In this document: one piece after another, positions 35,018 through 44,416 of the stretch
Layout of the letters: every line of letters starts with the position of its first letter
How positions within the stretch are numbered: the stretch's first letter is position 1
Assembly (NCBI RefSeq): GCF_009923995.1
Contig: NZ_RFSK01000003.1
Location: 123,798 to 187,797, forward strand
DNA: 64,000 nt
From: Janthinobacterium sp.
GTDB lineage: Bacteria; Pseudomonadota; Gammaproteobacteria; Burkholderiales; Burkholderiaceae_D
Direction: 5' to 3'
Program-made: the position numbers and the translations under genes
The notes under the pieces: model-generated
Told to the model about the DNA's origin: nothing
Database searches by the model: none
Seen by the model: only the letters and a program-made list of their open reading frames with translations

Positions 35018-36335
35018 TGTCCCGCTGCGGCAGGCGCTGCAGCTGCAGCTGCGCCAGCGCGCCGTACAGCGGCTCGCTGAGCACGCGCGACACGGTGCTG
35101 GCCACGACGGCGCAGGCCATCAGGCTCAGTACCATGCCGTGGCCGTCGACCATTTCCATGACAATAATAAAAGCCGTCAGCGGCGCCTGCGTGGCGGCGG
35201 CCAGGAAGCCCACCATGCCCAGCGCGATCAGGGCGGGCGCGTGCGGATAGTGCAGCAGCACGGCGATATCGTGGCCGATGCCCGCGCCGATGGCCAGGGA
35301 CGGGGCGAAGATGCCGGCCGGCACGCCCGACCACACGGTCAGCCACGTCGCCACGTATTTGAAGGCGACGAAGGCGGGCGCCACGTCGGACGAGCCTTCC
35401 AGCATGGCGCGCGTGGCCACGGTGCCGCTGCCGAAGGTGGCGCCATGGCTGGCGATGCCGATGGCCGCCACCAGCAAGCCGCAGACGGCGGCGAACAGCA
35501 CGGGCCGGCCTTTTCTCCATGCGGACAGTTTCCCCAGCGGATTGCCTCGGGCGGACGCCAGCAGCAGGCGCGCGAACAGGCCGCCCGCCACGCCCGCCAC
35601 CAGGGTCACGAGCAAGCCGGGCAGGGCCAGCGCCAGGCCGATGGGGCCAGGGTGGATGATGCCGAAATGCGTGGCGTTGCCGTGGATGGAGACGGCCATC
35701 ATGCCGGCCAGCACGATGCCGGCCACGATGAGGCCGCTGTTGCGCTGCTCCGGCGAGCGCGATAGTTCTTCGATGGCAAACATGACGCCCGCCAGCGGCG
35801 TATTGAAGGCGGCCGCGATGCCGGCCGCGCCGCCGGCCACCAGCAGGGAATGGGCGCTCACCTGCGAGTGGCGGGGCAGCCAGCGCCGGGCGGCCAGCAT
35901 CACGCCGGCGGCGATCTGCACGGATGGCCCTTCGCGTCCCAGCGAGAGTCCCCCCAGCAAGCCGCCCGCCGTCAGGCCGATCTTCGCGGCGCTGAGTTTC
36001 AGCGAGACAAACAGCGAGCGTTGTTCCGGCGCCACGGCCGGGTCCAGGGTGGCCATCACTTGCGGGATGCCGGAACCGGCCGCGCCCATGGCATAGCGGC
36101 GCGTCAGCCACACCAGCAGGGCGGCGCAGGCGGGCGTCCACAGCAGGGCGAACCACCAGGCCTTGCCGTCAAAAAACAGGAACAGGTCCAGCGCTTCCTC
36201 CGCCAGCCAGGTAAAGCCCACGACGACGAGGCCGGCGATGGCGGCCATGCCGACGACGACGGCGCGCGACCACCACAGGCGCGGGTTGGCAAATTCATGC
36301 TTGAAGGCAGAGGGGATGTCGTGCAAGTGCTTCAT
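35007..36335 (-). CDS. ClC-type chloride channel or chloride/proton antiporter
   Basis: A 442-residue ClC protein with some ten membrane helices. The three anion-pathway motifs are present: GSGIPQV, GREGPSVQ (with the gating glutamate) and GIFAPSLAIG. Retention of the gating glutamate fits either a transporter or a channel. It has no C-terminal CBS pair. A TATAAT box lies about 48 bases upstream, beside a TTCGAA motif like those near the neighbouring LysR gene. Confidence 0.93.
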   Translation of the reverse strand: MKHLHDIPSAFKHEFANPRLWWSRAVVVGMAAIAGLVVVGFTWLAEEALDLFLFFDGKAWWFALLWTPACAALLVWLTRRYAMGAAGSGIPQVMATLDPAVAPEQRSLFVSLKLSAAKIGLTAGGLLGGLSLGREGPSVQIAAGVMLAARRWLPRHSQVSAHSLLVAGGAAGIAAAFNTPLAGVMFAIEELSRSPEQRNSGLIVAGIVLAGMMAVSIHGNATHFGIIHPGPIGLALALPGLLVTLVAGVAGGLFARLLLASARGNPLGKLSAWRKGRPVLFAAVCGLLVAAIGIASHGATFGSGTVATRAMLEGSSDVAPAFVAFKYVATWLTVWSGVPAGIFAPSLAIGAGIGHDIAVLLHYPHAPALIALGMVGFLAAATQAPLTAFIIVMEMVDGHGMVLSLMACAVVASTVSRVLSEPLYGALAQLQLQRLPQRDTTS

Positions 36336-36382
36336 TGCGGCAAGTCCAGGAAGGGGCGCGCAGGGCGTCGGGGAGGAGTGCC

Positions 36383-36388
36383 ATTATA
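36383..36388 (-). promoter_or_regulatory. -10 box upstream of ClC gene
   Basis: TATAAT on the minus strand (36388-36383), about 48 bases before the ClC start codon. The -35 is weak. TTGTTCGAATG lies just upstream at 36398-36408. Confidence 0.45.
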
Positions 36389-36503
36389 TATGTGTATTTG
36401 TTCGAATGTATTTTATGTGCCCGAGAATGTGCCTGATCCGTGGGCAGCCGGCAACAGTCTTCACCCTGGCCGGGAACCCGGCGAGGGCGGGCGTCTCCCG
36501 CGC

Positions 36504-37403
36504 CTACGCGAACAGCTCGTGCCGCGCATTCTGGCTGATGGCGACGGTGGCCGGGTGGCGCAGGCGCCGCTCCGTCGTGATGGCATACACTTGCTCGACG
36601 AGGCTGTCGACGCGCCCCAGTTCCACCACGGCGTATTGCTGGCAGACCTGGCGCGCGATGACGGTGGGGGCAAAGAACAGGCCGGCCCCGGACTGGCCGA
36701 AGGCTTGCATCATGGCACTGTCGTCGAATTCGCCCACGACGCGCGGGTGCAGGCTGTGTTCGCCGAGCCACTGCAGCAGGCGGCCGTAGATGGCGTAGTC
36801 CTCGCCCGGCAGCAGCAAGGGCGCGCCGTCCAGGCAGCGGGGAAAGCCGCCCTGCAGGGTGGCGGCCAGGGCGGCCGTGCCCAGCAGGGTCATGCCGCTT
36901 TCGCCCAGCAGGTGGTTGTAGCCGCGCACGCTCAAATGGGCCGGCATGGGGCGGTCGGCGATGATCAGGTCCAGCCGGTGCACGGCCAGGTCCGCCAGCA
37001 GGCTGGCCAGGCGGCCCTCGCGGCAAATGATGCGCAGCGGTTCGTCCAGGCCCAGCGCCGGCTCCACGAGGCGGCAGGCGATCAGTTTCGAGACGGAATC
37101 GGCGCAGCCCACGCGGAAGGTGGTCGTCGTCGTGCGCGACTGGTCGCGCACGATTTCCAGCAATTCATCGCCCGCGCTGAAAATCTCTTCCGCATGGCCG
37201 AGGATGCGCCGGCCCGTGTCCGTCAGCTCCAGCTGGCGTCCGCTGCGGCGGAACAGTTCCACGCCCAGGGTGTCGGCAAAGTCGCCCAGCTGGCCGGAAA
37301 TCGATTGCGGCGTCAGGTGCAGCTGCTCGGCGGCGCGGGCGATGCTGCCCGTCTTGGCCACCATCCAGAAATAGCGCAAGTGCTTGAAATTAAGGTTCGA
37401 CAT
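36504..37403 (-). CDS. nhaR: LysR-family regulator, NhaR-like
   Basis: A 299-residue LysR-type regulator resembling NhaR, the sodium/pH-responsive activator of nhaA in enterobacteria. The N-terminal helix-turn-helix is MSNLNFKHLRYFWMVAKTG with SIARAAEQLHLTPQSISGQL, and a periplasmic-binding-protein-like sensor domain follows. It is divergent from a terC gene across 160 bases that hold TCGA-type repeats, and a ClC gene lies downstream. Control of ion transporters therefore fits, but the exact signal is inference. Confidence 0.85.
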   Translation of the reverse strand: MSNLNFKHLRYFWMVAKTGSIARAAEQLHLTPQSISGQLGDFADTLGVELFRRSGRQLELTDTGRRILGHAEEIFSAGDELLEIVRDQSRTTTTTFRVGCADSVSKLIACRLVEPALGLDEPLRIICREGRLASLLADLAVHRLDLIIADRPMPAHLSVRGYNHLLGESGMTLLGTAALAATLQGGFPRCLDGAPLLLPGEDYAIYGRLLQWLGEHSLHPRVVGEFDDSAMMQAFGQSGAGLFFAPTVIARQVCQQYAVVELGRVDSLVEQVYAITTERRLRHPATVAISQNARHELFA

Positions 37404-37425
37404 GGCCGCTCCGGTGCGTTAATGC

Positions 37426-37440
37426 ATCGAATTTTTCGAT
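37426..37440. promoter_or_regulatory. Palindrome near the nhaR-like start, probable operator
   Basis: ATCGAA-TTT-TTCGAT is a perfect inverted repeat. A minus-strand -10 (TATAAT, 37456-37451) would place transcription start at about 37444, so the palindrome sits at about +4 to +18, as for autoregulation. Confidence 0.5.
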
Positions 37441-37462
37441 GTATGACTTAATTATATTCGAT

Positions 37463-37491
37463 TTGTTCGATGTGTTAATCAGGCATATGAT
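37463..37491 (+). promoter_or_regulatory. Promoter of the leader ORF and terC
   Basis: -35 TTGTTC (37463-37468), 17-base spacer, -10 TATGAT (37486-37491). Two direct TTCGAT repeats (37457-37462 and 37466-37471) overlap or adjoin the -35. Confidence 0.5.
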
Positions 37492-37522
37492 GGTTGCCTG
37501 ACATTCAAACGAGGAGAGCGCC

Positions 37523-37567
37523 ATGTGCTGCAAGGTAAACGGAAACACTGACGGGGGCCAGCGATGA
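37523..37567 (+). CDS. 14-codon leader ORF coupled to terC
   Basis: ATG TGC TGC begins a short frame, MCCKVNGNTDGGQR, that ends in a TGA overlapping the ATG of terC (ATGA at 37564-37567). A strong GAGGAG ribosome binding site lies at 37511-37516, whereas terC itself has a weaker site. The arrangement suggests translational coupling: ribosomes that finish the leader start terC. The two adjacent cysteines could make translation metal- or redox-sensitive, but that is speculation. Confidence 0.55.
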   Translation: MCCKVNGNTDGGQR

Positions 37568-38526
37568 ACGGCCTGGAAAGCATCGCCACGGCGCCCATGT
37601 GGGCCGGCTTCATCGTCTTCGTCCTGCTCATGCTGGCGCTGGACCTGTTCGTCTTCGGCGGCAACAAGGCGCACAAGGTGGGCGTCAAGGAAGCGGCGAC
37701 GTGGTCGCTCGTGTGGGTCAGCCTGGCCCTGCTGTTCAACGGCGGCCTGTGGTGGTATCTGAACGGCACGGCCGGACCCGAGATCGCCAACCAGAAGGCG
37801 CTGGAGTTTTTCTCCGGCTACCTGATCGAGAAAGCCCTGTCCGTCGACAACGTCTTCGTCTTCCTGCTGATCTTCAGCGCCTTCCAGGTGCCGGTCCAGT
37901 ACCAGCGCCGCGTGCTGATCTACGGCGTGCTGGGCGCCATCGTCATGCGCGCCGTGATGATCATGGCCGGCGCGTGGGTGGTAAGCGAGTTCAGCTGGGT
38001 GCTCTACCTGTTCGGCGCCTTCCTCTTGATTACCGGCATGCGCATGCTGGTGGCGGCCGATGCGGAACCGGACGTGGCGAACAACCCCGTGCTGCGCTTT
38101 GCCCGCCGCCACCTGCGGGTGGCGGACGGCGACCACGGCGAGCGTTTCTTCGTGACCAAGGGCGGTTTGCGTTATGTCACGCCCCTGTTCCTCGTGCTGA
38201 TCCTGATCGAGGTGACGGACCTGGTGTTCGCGGTGGACTCGATCCCGGCGATCTTCGCCATCACGACGGACCCGTTCATCGTCTTCACGTCGAACCTGTT
38301 CGCCATCATGGGCTTGCGCGCCCTGTACTTCCTGCTGGTGGACGTGGCGGACCGCTTCCACATGCTCAAGTACGGCCTGGCGATGGTGCTGGTGTTCATC
38401 GGCGCCAAGATGCTGATCATGCCGTGGTACCACGTGCCCGTGGAAGCGTCCCTGCTGGTGGTGGCGGTCTTGATCGTGGCCAGCTGCGTGGCCAGCGTGT
38501 TCATTACCCGCAGCGACAAGAAGTAA
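37564..38526 (+). CDS. TerC-family membrane protein (Alx-like metal exporter)
   Basis: A 320-residue integral membrane protein with about nine helices and the TerC-family acidic motifs: KALSVDNVFVFLLIF early and TDLVFAVDSIPAIFAIT later. E. coli Alx of this family exports manganese; others relate to tellurite resistance. It is preceded by a coupled leader ORF, divergent from an NhaR-like regulator and followed by a terminator and a TerB-like gene. A second TerC protein lies at 57050-58597. Confidence 0.93.
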   Translation: MNGLESIATAPMWAGFIVFVLLMLALDLFVFGGNKAHKVGVKEAATWSLVWVSLALLFNGGLWWYLNGTAGPEIANQKALEFFSGYLIEKALSVDNVFVFLLIFSAFQVPVQYQRRVLIYGVLGAIVMRAVMIMAGAWVVSEFSWVLYLFGAFLLITGMRMLVAADAEPDVANNPVLRFARRHLRVADGDHGERFFVTKGGLRYVTPLFLVLILIEVTDLVFAVDSIPAIFAITTDPFIVFTSNLFAIMGLRALYFLLVDVADRFHMLKYGLAMVLVFIGAKMLIMPWYHVPVEASLLVVAVLIVASCVASVFITRSDKK

Positions 38527-38538
38527 AACGGCAGTACG

Positions 38539-38569
38539 GCGCGCCCCGCGTGGCGGTGGCGCGCTTTTT
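38539..38569 (+). terminator. Rho-independent terminator of terC
   Basis: Stem GCGCGCC (38539-38545) with GGCGCGC (38558-38564), 12-base loop, then five T. Confidence 0.75.
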
Positions 38570-38595
38570 AATCAATCACAATGAAAGAATGCATC

Positions 38596-38997
38596 ATGCG
38601 TACGTATGCAGTGAACAGTCCCCAGGCAGCGGGACGTATTTTGGCCCTGATGATGGTGGTCGACGGCAACCTGGCCAGCGCCGAGCTGCAGGCCATGCAC
38701 CGCAGCAAGATCCTCGAGCATATCGAGCTGGAACCGGCCGCTTTTCAGCAGTTGCTGCAAGACCTGTGCGACGACATGCTGACCTCGACCGTGCATGGCG
38801 CCGTGCAGCTGGCCCATGGCGTGATCGACAGCCTGCTCGATGAAATCACGGACCCGGACCTGCGCCGCAAGCTGCTGCATGCCATGTGGAAGATTGCCGA
38901 CGCGGACGACTGGCTGGCCGATGGCGAAGCCGTGCTGCTGGCCCGCGCCAGCGCGGCATGGTCGGCGGAAACCAACTTCCGCGCGCATGCCGCTTGA
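38596..38997 (+). CDS. TerB-like protein
   Basis: A 133-residue all-helical protein. Acidic motifs resemble TerB/DjlA-like domains: LALMMVVDGNLASAELQAM near the start and MWKIADADDWLADGE EAVLL near the end. TerB-like proteins often sit with TerC at the membrane in metal-stress systems. ATG 38596 is used; ATG 38581 would add five residues. It lies past the terC terminator, so it may have its own promoter or get only read-through. Confidence 0.75.
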   Translation: MRTYAVNSPQAAGRILALMMVVDGNLASAELQAMHRSKILEHIELEPAAFQQLLQDLCDDMLTSTVHGAVQLAHGVIDSLLDEITDPDLRRKLLHAMWKIADADDWLADGEAVLLARASAAWSAETNFRAHAA

Positions 38998-39003
38998 CGC
39001 GCA

Positions 39004-39357
39004 TCAAGCCGCCTTGTGCCCCATGGCAATGACGGCGGCACCGGCCAGGGCCAGGCCCACGCCCGCCACATCCGTCCAGGCGGGCGTGATGCCGTCCACC
39101 AGCCACAGCCATCCCAGGGCCGTGGCGATATAGATGGCGCCATACGTGGCATACACCCGGCCGCTGGCGGCCGGATGCAAGGTCAGCAGCCACACGAAGA
39201 CCAGCAGGCTGAGGGCGGCTGGCAGCAGCAGCCAGGCGCTGCCCTTGTTGCTCAGCCACAGCATGGGCAGGTAGCAGCCCAGCAGTTCGGCGACGGCCGT
39301 GACGGTAAACAGCCCGAAGGTGCGGGCAAGTGGGGTCCATGCGATGGCGTCGTTCAT
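39004..39357 (-). CDS. YnfA-family (UPF0060) small membrane protein
   Basis: A 117-residue protein with four membrane helices, as in the UPF0060/YnfA group distantly related to small multidrug resistance pumps. [36 protein letters not shown] and [15 protein letters not shown] are typical. AGGA lies just before ATG 39357; the longer frame to 39624 overlaps the next gene's promoter region and is rejected. It converges on the TerB-like gene. Confidence 0.88.
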   Translation of the reverse strand: MNDAIAWTPLARTFGLFTVTAVAELLGCYLPMLWLSNKGSAWLLLPAALSLLVFVWLLTLHPAASGRVYATYGAIYIATALGWLWLVDGITPAWTDVAGVGLALAGAAVIAMGHKAA

Positions 39358-39447
39358 TTCATTCCTGTGAGTAATCTTGCCGCCATTGTAGCTGCCAGGT
39401 GGCGGCGGCACTGCTATGATCGGGTTCGGAGACCCGAGGAGAAAGCA

Positions 39448-40716
39448 ATGACGACGACCCCGGCGCCACGCGCCTTGCTGCAAGCCATGTTCCACGCCGC
39501 CATCGAAGCGGCGCAACCGTCGCACTGCGTACCGCCACACCTTCCGCCCGTGCCGGCAGGCCGGCTGATCGTCATCGGCGCAGGCAAGGCCTCCGCCGCC
39601 ATGGCGCACGCCGTGGAACGGCACTGGCCGGGGCCGCTGTCGGGGCTGGTGGTGACGCGCTACGGCTATGCCGTGCCCTGCGAGCGCATCGAGATCGCCG
39701 AAGCGTCACACCCCGTGCCGGACGCTGCCGGCATGCTGGCCGCGCAGCGCATGCTCGAGCTGGTCGGCAACCTGCAGCCGGACGATACCGTGCTGTGCCT
39801 CATTTCCGGCGGCGGCTCGTCCCTGCTGGCCTTGCCCCTCGATGGCATCAGCCTGGAAGACAAGCAAGCCTTGAACCGGGCGCTGCTGGCGTCGGGCGCC
39901 ACCATCGGCGAAATGAATTGCGTGCGTCGCCATTTGTCCGCCATCAAGGGCGGCAGGCTGGCGGCCGCCTGCCATCCGGCGCAAGTCGTTACTTTGGCCA
40001 TTTCCGACGTGCCCGGCGACAAACTGGGCGACATCGCTTCCGGCCCCACGGTGGGCGACGCGACGACGTGCGCCGACGCGCTGGCCATCGTGCGCCGCTA
40101 CGGCATCGCCTTGCCGGACAGCATACGCACGACCTTGGAGAGCGGGCGCGGCGAATCCGTGAAGCCCGGTGATCCCCGGCTGGCACGCACGCAGACGACC
40201 CTGATCGCCACGCCGCAACTGGCCCTGGAAGCGGCAGCGGCCGTGGCGCGGGCGGCCGGCGTCACGCCATATATCTTGGGCGACAGCCTGGAAGGCGAGG
40301 CGCGCGAAGTGGGCACCGTGATGGCCGGCATCGCCCTGCAAACGGCGCAATGGGGCCAGCCGTTTCCCCCTCCCTGCGTGCTGCTGTCGGGCGGCGAGAC
40401 GACGGTGACCGTGCGCGGCAAGGGCCGCGGCGGGCGCAACGTGGAATTTTTGCTGGCGCTGGGCATCGCCCTGCAAGGGCGGGAGGGCATCCACGCGCTG
40501 GCCGGCGACACGGATGGCGTCGACGGCCAGGAAGAGATCGCGGGCGCGGTCCTGGCGCCCGACACTCTGCAGCGGGCCTGGGCGCTGGGCATCCATCCCC
40601 GCGACAGCCTGGACAATAACGATGGCCACGGCTTCTTCCAGGCGCTGGGCGACAGCGTGGTGACGGGCCCGACCTTGACGAATGTCAATGATTTCCGGGC
40701 CATCCTGATGACCTGA
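39448..40716 (+). CDS. ttuD: Glycerate 2-kinase (MOFRL family)
   Basis: A 422-residue glycerate 2-kinase of the GckA/TtuD type (often annotated hydroxypyruvate reductase), which makes 2-phosphoglycerate from D-glycerate. It has the N-terminal DUF4147 region with [23 protein letters not shown] and [16 protein letters not shown], then the C-terminal MOFRL region [15 protein letters not shown] and [19 protein letters not shown] precedes ATG 39448. Related glycerate-pathway genes are not adjacent. Confidence 0.92.
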   Translation: MTTTPAPRALLQAMFHAAIEAAQPSHCVPPHLPPVPAGRLIVIGAGKASAAMAHAVERHWPGPLSGLVVTRYGYAVPCERIEIAEASHPVPDAAGMLAAQRMLELVGNLQPDDTVLCLISGGGSSLLALPLDGISLEDKQALNRALLASGATIGEMNCVRRHLSAIKGGRLAAACHPAQVVTLAISDVPGDKLGDIASGPTVGDATTCADALAIVRRYGIALPDSIRTTLESGRGESVKPGDPRLARTQTTLIATPQLALEAAAAVARAAGVTPYILGDSLEGEAREVGTVMAGIALQTAQWGQPFPPPCVLLSGGETTVTVRGKGRGGRNVEFLLALGIALQGREGIHALAGDTDGVDGQEEIAGAVLAPDTLQRAWALGIHPRDSLDNNDGHGFFQALGDSVVTGPTLTNVNDFRAILMT

Positions 40717-40718
40717 AT

Positions 40719-41732
40719 TTAGTATCCTTCGAGGACAATTTTCCCTTTCGCGGTGTTGCTCTCCAGCAGGGCATGCGCGCGCTTCAAATTCGCCGCGTTG
40801 ATCGTGCCGAAGCGCTCGGCCAGGGTGGTCTTGATGACGCCCGCGTCCACCAGCTGCGCCAGTTCATCGAGCAGTGCGTGCTGTTTGACCATGTCGGGCG
40901 TCTGGAACAGGGAGCGGGTAAACATCAGTTCCCAGTGCAGGGACACGCTCTTGCCCTTGAACTTGCGCACGTCGATCTGTTCGGGGTCGTCGATCAGGGC
41001 GAACTTGCCTTGCGGGGCGATGAGTTCGACGATCTGCTCGAAATGCCGGTCCGTCTGGTTCAGGCTGATCACATAGTCGACGGGCGGCAAGCCCAGGCGC
41101 GTGATTTCGGCGGCCAGGGGCAGGCTGTGGTCGATCACGTGGTGGGCGCCCAGTTCCTGCACCCAGGCGGCCGTTTCCGCACGCGAGGCCGTGCCGATGA
41201 TGGTCACGCCCGTCAACTGACGGGCCAGCTGCACGAGCACGGAGCCGACGCCGCCCGCCGCGCCGATCACCAGCAGGGACTTGCCCGTCAGGCTCTTGTC
41301 GCGGCTGAGCTGCAAGCGGTCGAACAGCAATTCCCAGGCCGTGATGGCCGTCAAGGGCAGGGCGGCGGCGGGAGCGAAATCGAGGCTGGCGGGCATGTGG
41401 CCGACGATGCGCTCGTCGACCAATTGAAATTCGCTGTTGCTGCCGGGGCGGTTGATGGCGCCCGCGTACCAGACCCTGTCGCCCACCTGGAACAGGGTGG
41501 CGTCGGGGCCGACGGCCGTGACGATGCCGGCCGCATCCCAGCCCAGCACTTCCGGCTGGCCCTCTTTCGGCGCGCGGTTCTTGCGCACCTTGGTGTCGAC
41601 GGGGTTGACGGAAATGGCATGGACGGCGACGAGCAGGTCGCGCCCCGTGGCGACGGGCATGGGCAGGTCGATGTCGAGCAGGGCGTCGTCATCGGTGATA
41701 GGCAGGCTGTGGCGGTAGGCGATGGCTTTCAT
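40719..41732 (-). CDS. Zinc-independent quinone-oxidoreductase-like dehydrogenase
   Basis: A 337-residue MDR-superfamily enzyme of the quinone oxidoreductase type. NADPH is bound by VIGAAGGVGSVLVQLA; the N-terminal HAISVNPVDTKVR and GWDAAGIV motifs are standard. Catalytic-zinc ligands are absent. AAGGA sits five bases before ATG 41732. A divergent LysR regulator lies 105 bases away and probably controls it. The substrate (quinone or unsaturated carbonyl) is inferred from the family. Confidence 0.92.
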   Translation of the reverse strand: MKAIAYRHSLPITDDDALLDIDLPMPVATGRDLLVAVHAISVNPVDTKVRKNRAPKEGQPEVLGWDAAGIVTAVGPDATLFQVGDRVWYAGAINRPGSNSEFQLVDERIVGHMPASLDFAPAAALPLTAITAWELLFDRLQLSRDKSLTGKSLLVIGAAGGVGSVLVQLARQLTGVTIIGTASRAETAAWVQELGAHHVIDHSLPLAAEITRLGLPPVDYVISLNQTDRHFEQIVELIAPQGKFALIDDPEQIDVRKFKGKSVSLHWELMFTRSLFQTPDMVKQHALLDELAQLVDAGVIKTTLAERFGTINAANLKRAHALLESNTAKGKIVLEGY

Positions 41733-41837
41733 GCTGATCCTTGGCAAAGAGTGAAGGGGGGATGACGTATGATGGTGGCATTTCCGCCCGAGAAACAGTG
41801 GGCGCGTACCGAAACACTTTCAAAGGAATGCTGAAAA

Positions 41838-42740
41838 TTGCTGCGACTCGACGACTTGCAGGTGTTTGTGCGCACGGCCGACCGGGGCAGCCTGTCGGCG
41901 GCCGCGCGCGAGATCGGCATCTCGCCCGCGCTGGCCAGCGCCGCCGTCAAGCGCCTGGAAGGGGAATTGGGCTTGCGCCTGCTGACCCGCACGACCCGCT
42001 CGCTGAGCCTGACGGCGGAAGGCACGCAATACCTGGAGCATGCGCGCGAAGCCTTGCGCCTGCTGCGCGCGGGTCATGACGCACTGCTGGCGGGCAAGGA
42101 CAGTTTCGGCGGAACCTTGAAAATTGCCATGCCCTCCGACCTGGGACGCAATTTGATGCTGGGCTGGCTGGACGAGTTCCAGGTGCGCCACCCTACGCTG
42201 CACTACCAGCTCAGCGTCAGCGACCGCGTGGCCGACATGGTGCGCCAGCAGGTCGACGTGGCCATCCGCTACGGCCAGCAGGACGATTCGTCCATGATCG
42301 CCCTGCCCATCGCACCCGCCAACGACAGGGTGCTGGTGGCTTCGCCCGCCTACCTGCGCGCGCACGGTCCCCTGCTGGCGCTGGAAGACTTGCCGCAACA
42401 TAATTGCCTGCGCTTCGCCCTGGAAGACGGCATGCACGACCGCTGGACCTTCTACCGCCTGCCCCAGCGCGAGCAGGTGACGGTACAAGTGAGCGGCAAC
42501 CGCAGCGCGGACGACGCCGACCTCGTGCGGCGCTGGGCCGTGGCCGGGCTGGGCATCGCGTATAAATCGCGGCTGGACCTGTCCGCCGACCTGGCCGCTG
42601 GCCGCCTGCTGGCCTTGCTGCCCCAGGTGGCGGGCGAAGCGGCACCCCTGCACCTCGTGTGCATGCACCGGGCACAGGTGACGCCGCTCGTGCTGCAGCT
42701 GCGCGATTTCCTGCGCGACAAGTGCGTGGCATTGCCATAA
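41838..42740 (+). CDS. LysR-family transcriptional regulator
   Basis: A 300-residue LysR protein: helix-turn-helix in GSLSAAAREIGISPALASAAV followed by KRLEGELGLRLLTRTTR, then the substrate-binding domain (GTLKIAMPSDLGRNLM, WAVAGLGIAYKS). The start appears to be TTG 41838, ten bases after AAAGGA; the nearby ATG at 41828 is in another frame. It is divergent from the oxidoreductase gene and is its likely regulator, as in many LysR-MDR pairs. Confidence 0.9.
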   Translation: MLRLDDLQVFVRTADRGSLSAAAREIGISPALASAAVKRLEGELGLRLLTRTTRSLSLTAEGTQYLEHAREALRLLRAGHDALLAGKDSFGGTLKIAMPSDLGRNLMLGWLDEFQVRHPTLHYQLSVSDRVADMVRQQVDVAIRYGQQDDSSMIALPIAPANDRVLVASPAYLRAHGPLLALEDLPQHNCLRFALEDGMHDRWTFYRLPQREQVTVQVSGNRSADDADLVRRWAVAGLGIAYKSRLDLSADLAAGRLLALLPQVAGEAAPLHLVCMHRAQVTPLVLQLRDFLRDKCVALP

Positions 42741-42839
42741 AGTAACGTTTCATTACAACTCGTTGCAAATGGCAATCATGCGCGCGTCAACGAGGGCGTA
42801 CTCTCAAGCATTCTGGTTGAAACCGCCTGAAGGATCGCC

Positions 42840-44405
42840 ATGACCCCCAACCGACTGCTGCCGACCACCCTCATTTCCCTGCTGTTGCTGGCCGGCTGCG
42901 CCGGCACGGCCGGCCATGGCAGCGCGCTGGCGCCTGCCGGCGATGCGCGCGCCGGTGCGCCGGACAATGCCGCGCAAGGCATCGCCATGCTCGAGCGCGT
43001 CAGCTGGGGCGTGAACGGCGGCAGCGCGCGCCAGTTGCAGGCGGAAGGCTGGCAGCGCTACCTGCAGGCGCAATTGCATCCCGGCAAAGCCAGCCTGCCG
43101 CCCGCCATCCAGGCCCAGATCGACGCCATGACCATCAGCCAAGTGCCCCTCGACCAGCTCGTCATGAGCATGGAGCAGAAGCGCAAGGAATCGGCCGCCG
43201 TGATGGATGACATGGCCAAGCAGCAGGCGCAAAAGGATTATCAGCAGGAACTGAACCGCCTGGCGCGCGAGGCGGCCACGCGCTCCTTGCTGCTGGACGT
43301 GTATTCGCCTAACCAGCTGCAGCAGCAGCTGGACTGGTTTTGGCTCAACCATTTCAGCGTGCACCAGGGCAAGCACAACCTGCGCGCCATGGTGGGCGAT
43401 TACGAGGCGAACGCCATCGCGCCGCATGCCTTGGGGAAATTCCGCGACTTGCTGGGCGCCACCGTCCACCATCCGGCCATGCTGCGCTACCTGGACAACG
43501 AGGCCAATGCCGCCAACCGCATCAATGAAAACTATGCGCGCGAGCTGATGGAACTGCACACCCTGGGCGTGAATGGCGGCTACAGCCAGAAGGACGTGCA
43601 GGAACTGGCGCGCATCCTCACGGGCGTGGGCGTGAACCTGGGAGCGGATGCGCCGAAGGTCAAGCCGGCCCTGCGGGCGCAGTACGTGCGCCGGGGCTTG
43701 TTCGAATTCAACCCCAACCGCCACGATTACGGCGACAAGCAATTCCTCGGCCAGACGGTGAAGGGCCGGGGCCTGGCCGAACTGGACGAAGCGCTGGACC
43801 GCCTCAGCCGCAGTCCCGCCACGGCGCATTTCATCAGCGGCAAGCTGGCCCAGTATTTCGTCGGCGACAATCCGCCCGAGGCGCTGGTGGCGCGCATGGC
43901 GGCCACCTTCCAGCACAGCGACGGCATGATCGCCGACGTGCTGCAGACCATGTTCAATAGCCCCGAGTTCAAGCAGTCGCTGGGCAAGAAGTTCAAGGAC
44001 CCCATGCATTACGTGGTGTCGGCCGTGCGCCTCAGCTATGACGATAAGCCCATCCTGAATGCGGGACCCATGCTGAACTGGCTCTCGCGCATGGGCCAGC
44101 CCCTGTACGGGCGCCAGACGCCGGACGGCTATCCCTTGACGGACCCGTCCTGGGCCAGCCCCGGCCAGATGACGACGCGCTTCGATATCGCCCGTACCAT
44201 CGGCTCGGGCAGCGCCGGCCTGTTCAAGACGGATGGCCCGCAGCCGCAGGAAAAAGTGGCGTTTCCCCAGCTGGCCAGCGCCCTGTATTTCCAGTCGCTG
44301 GAAGCGACCTTGAGCCCCGGCACGCGCCAGGCGCTGGCGCAGGCCGCCTCGCCCCAGGAGTGGAATACTTTCCTGCTGTCCTCGCCAGAAATGATGCATC
44401 GCTGA
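42840..44405 (+). CDS. DUF1800 lipoprotein
   Basis: A 521-residue DUF1800-family protein with a lipoprotein signal: LLLLAGC with the lipobox cysteine at about residue 20. DUF1800 proteins have core sequence such as LDWFWLNHFSVH, NYARELMELHTLGV and FKDPMHYVVSAVR. They occur almost always with a DUF1501 partner; the enzymatic role is not established. It ends 11 bases before that partner. Confidence 0.92.
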   Translation: MTPNRLLPTTLISLLLLAGCAGTAGHGSALAPAGDARAGAPDNAAQGIAMLERVSWGVNGGSARQLQAEGWQRYLQAQLHPGKASLPPAIQAQIDAMTISQVPLDQLVMSMEQKRKESAAVMDDMAKQQAQKDYQQELNRLAREAATRSLLLDVYSPNQLQQQLDWFWLNHFSVHQGKHNLRAMVGDYEANAIAPHALGKFRDLLGATVHHPAMLRYLDNEANAANRINENYARELMELHTLGVNGGYSQKDVQELARILTGVGVNLGADAPKVKPALRAQYVRRGLFEFNPNRHDYGDKQFLGQTVKGRGLAELDEALDRLSRSPATAHFISGKLAQYFVGDNPPEALVARMAATFQHSDGMIADVLQTMFNSPEFKQSLGKKFKDPMHYVVSAVRLSYDDKPILNAGPMLNWLSRMGQPLYGRQTPDGYPLTDPSWASPGQMTTRFDIARTIGSGSAGLFKTDGPQPQEKVAFPQLASALYFQSLEATLSPGTRQALAQAASPQEWNTFLLSSPEMMHR

Positions 44406-44416
44406 AAGGAATTACC

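Noticed and set aside
37404..37563. Manganese (yybP-ykoY) riboswitch before terC
   Set aside because: I cannot find the conserved riboswitch core; the leader is short and explained by the promoter and short ORF.
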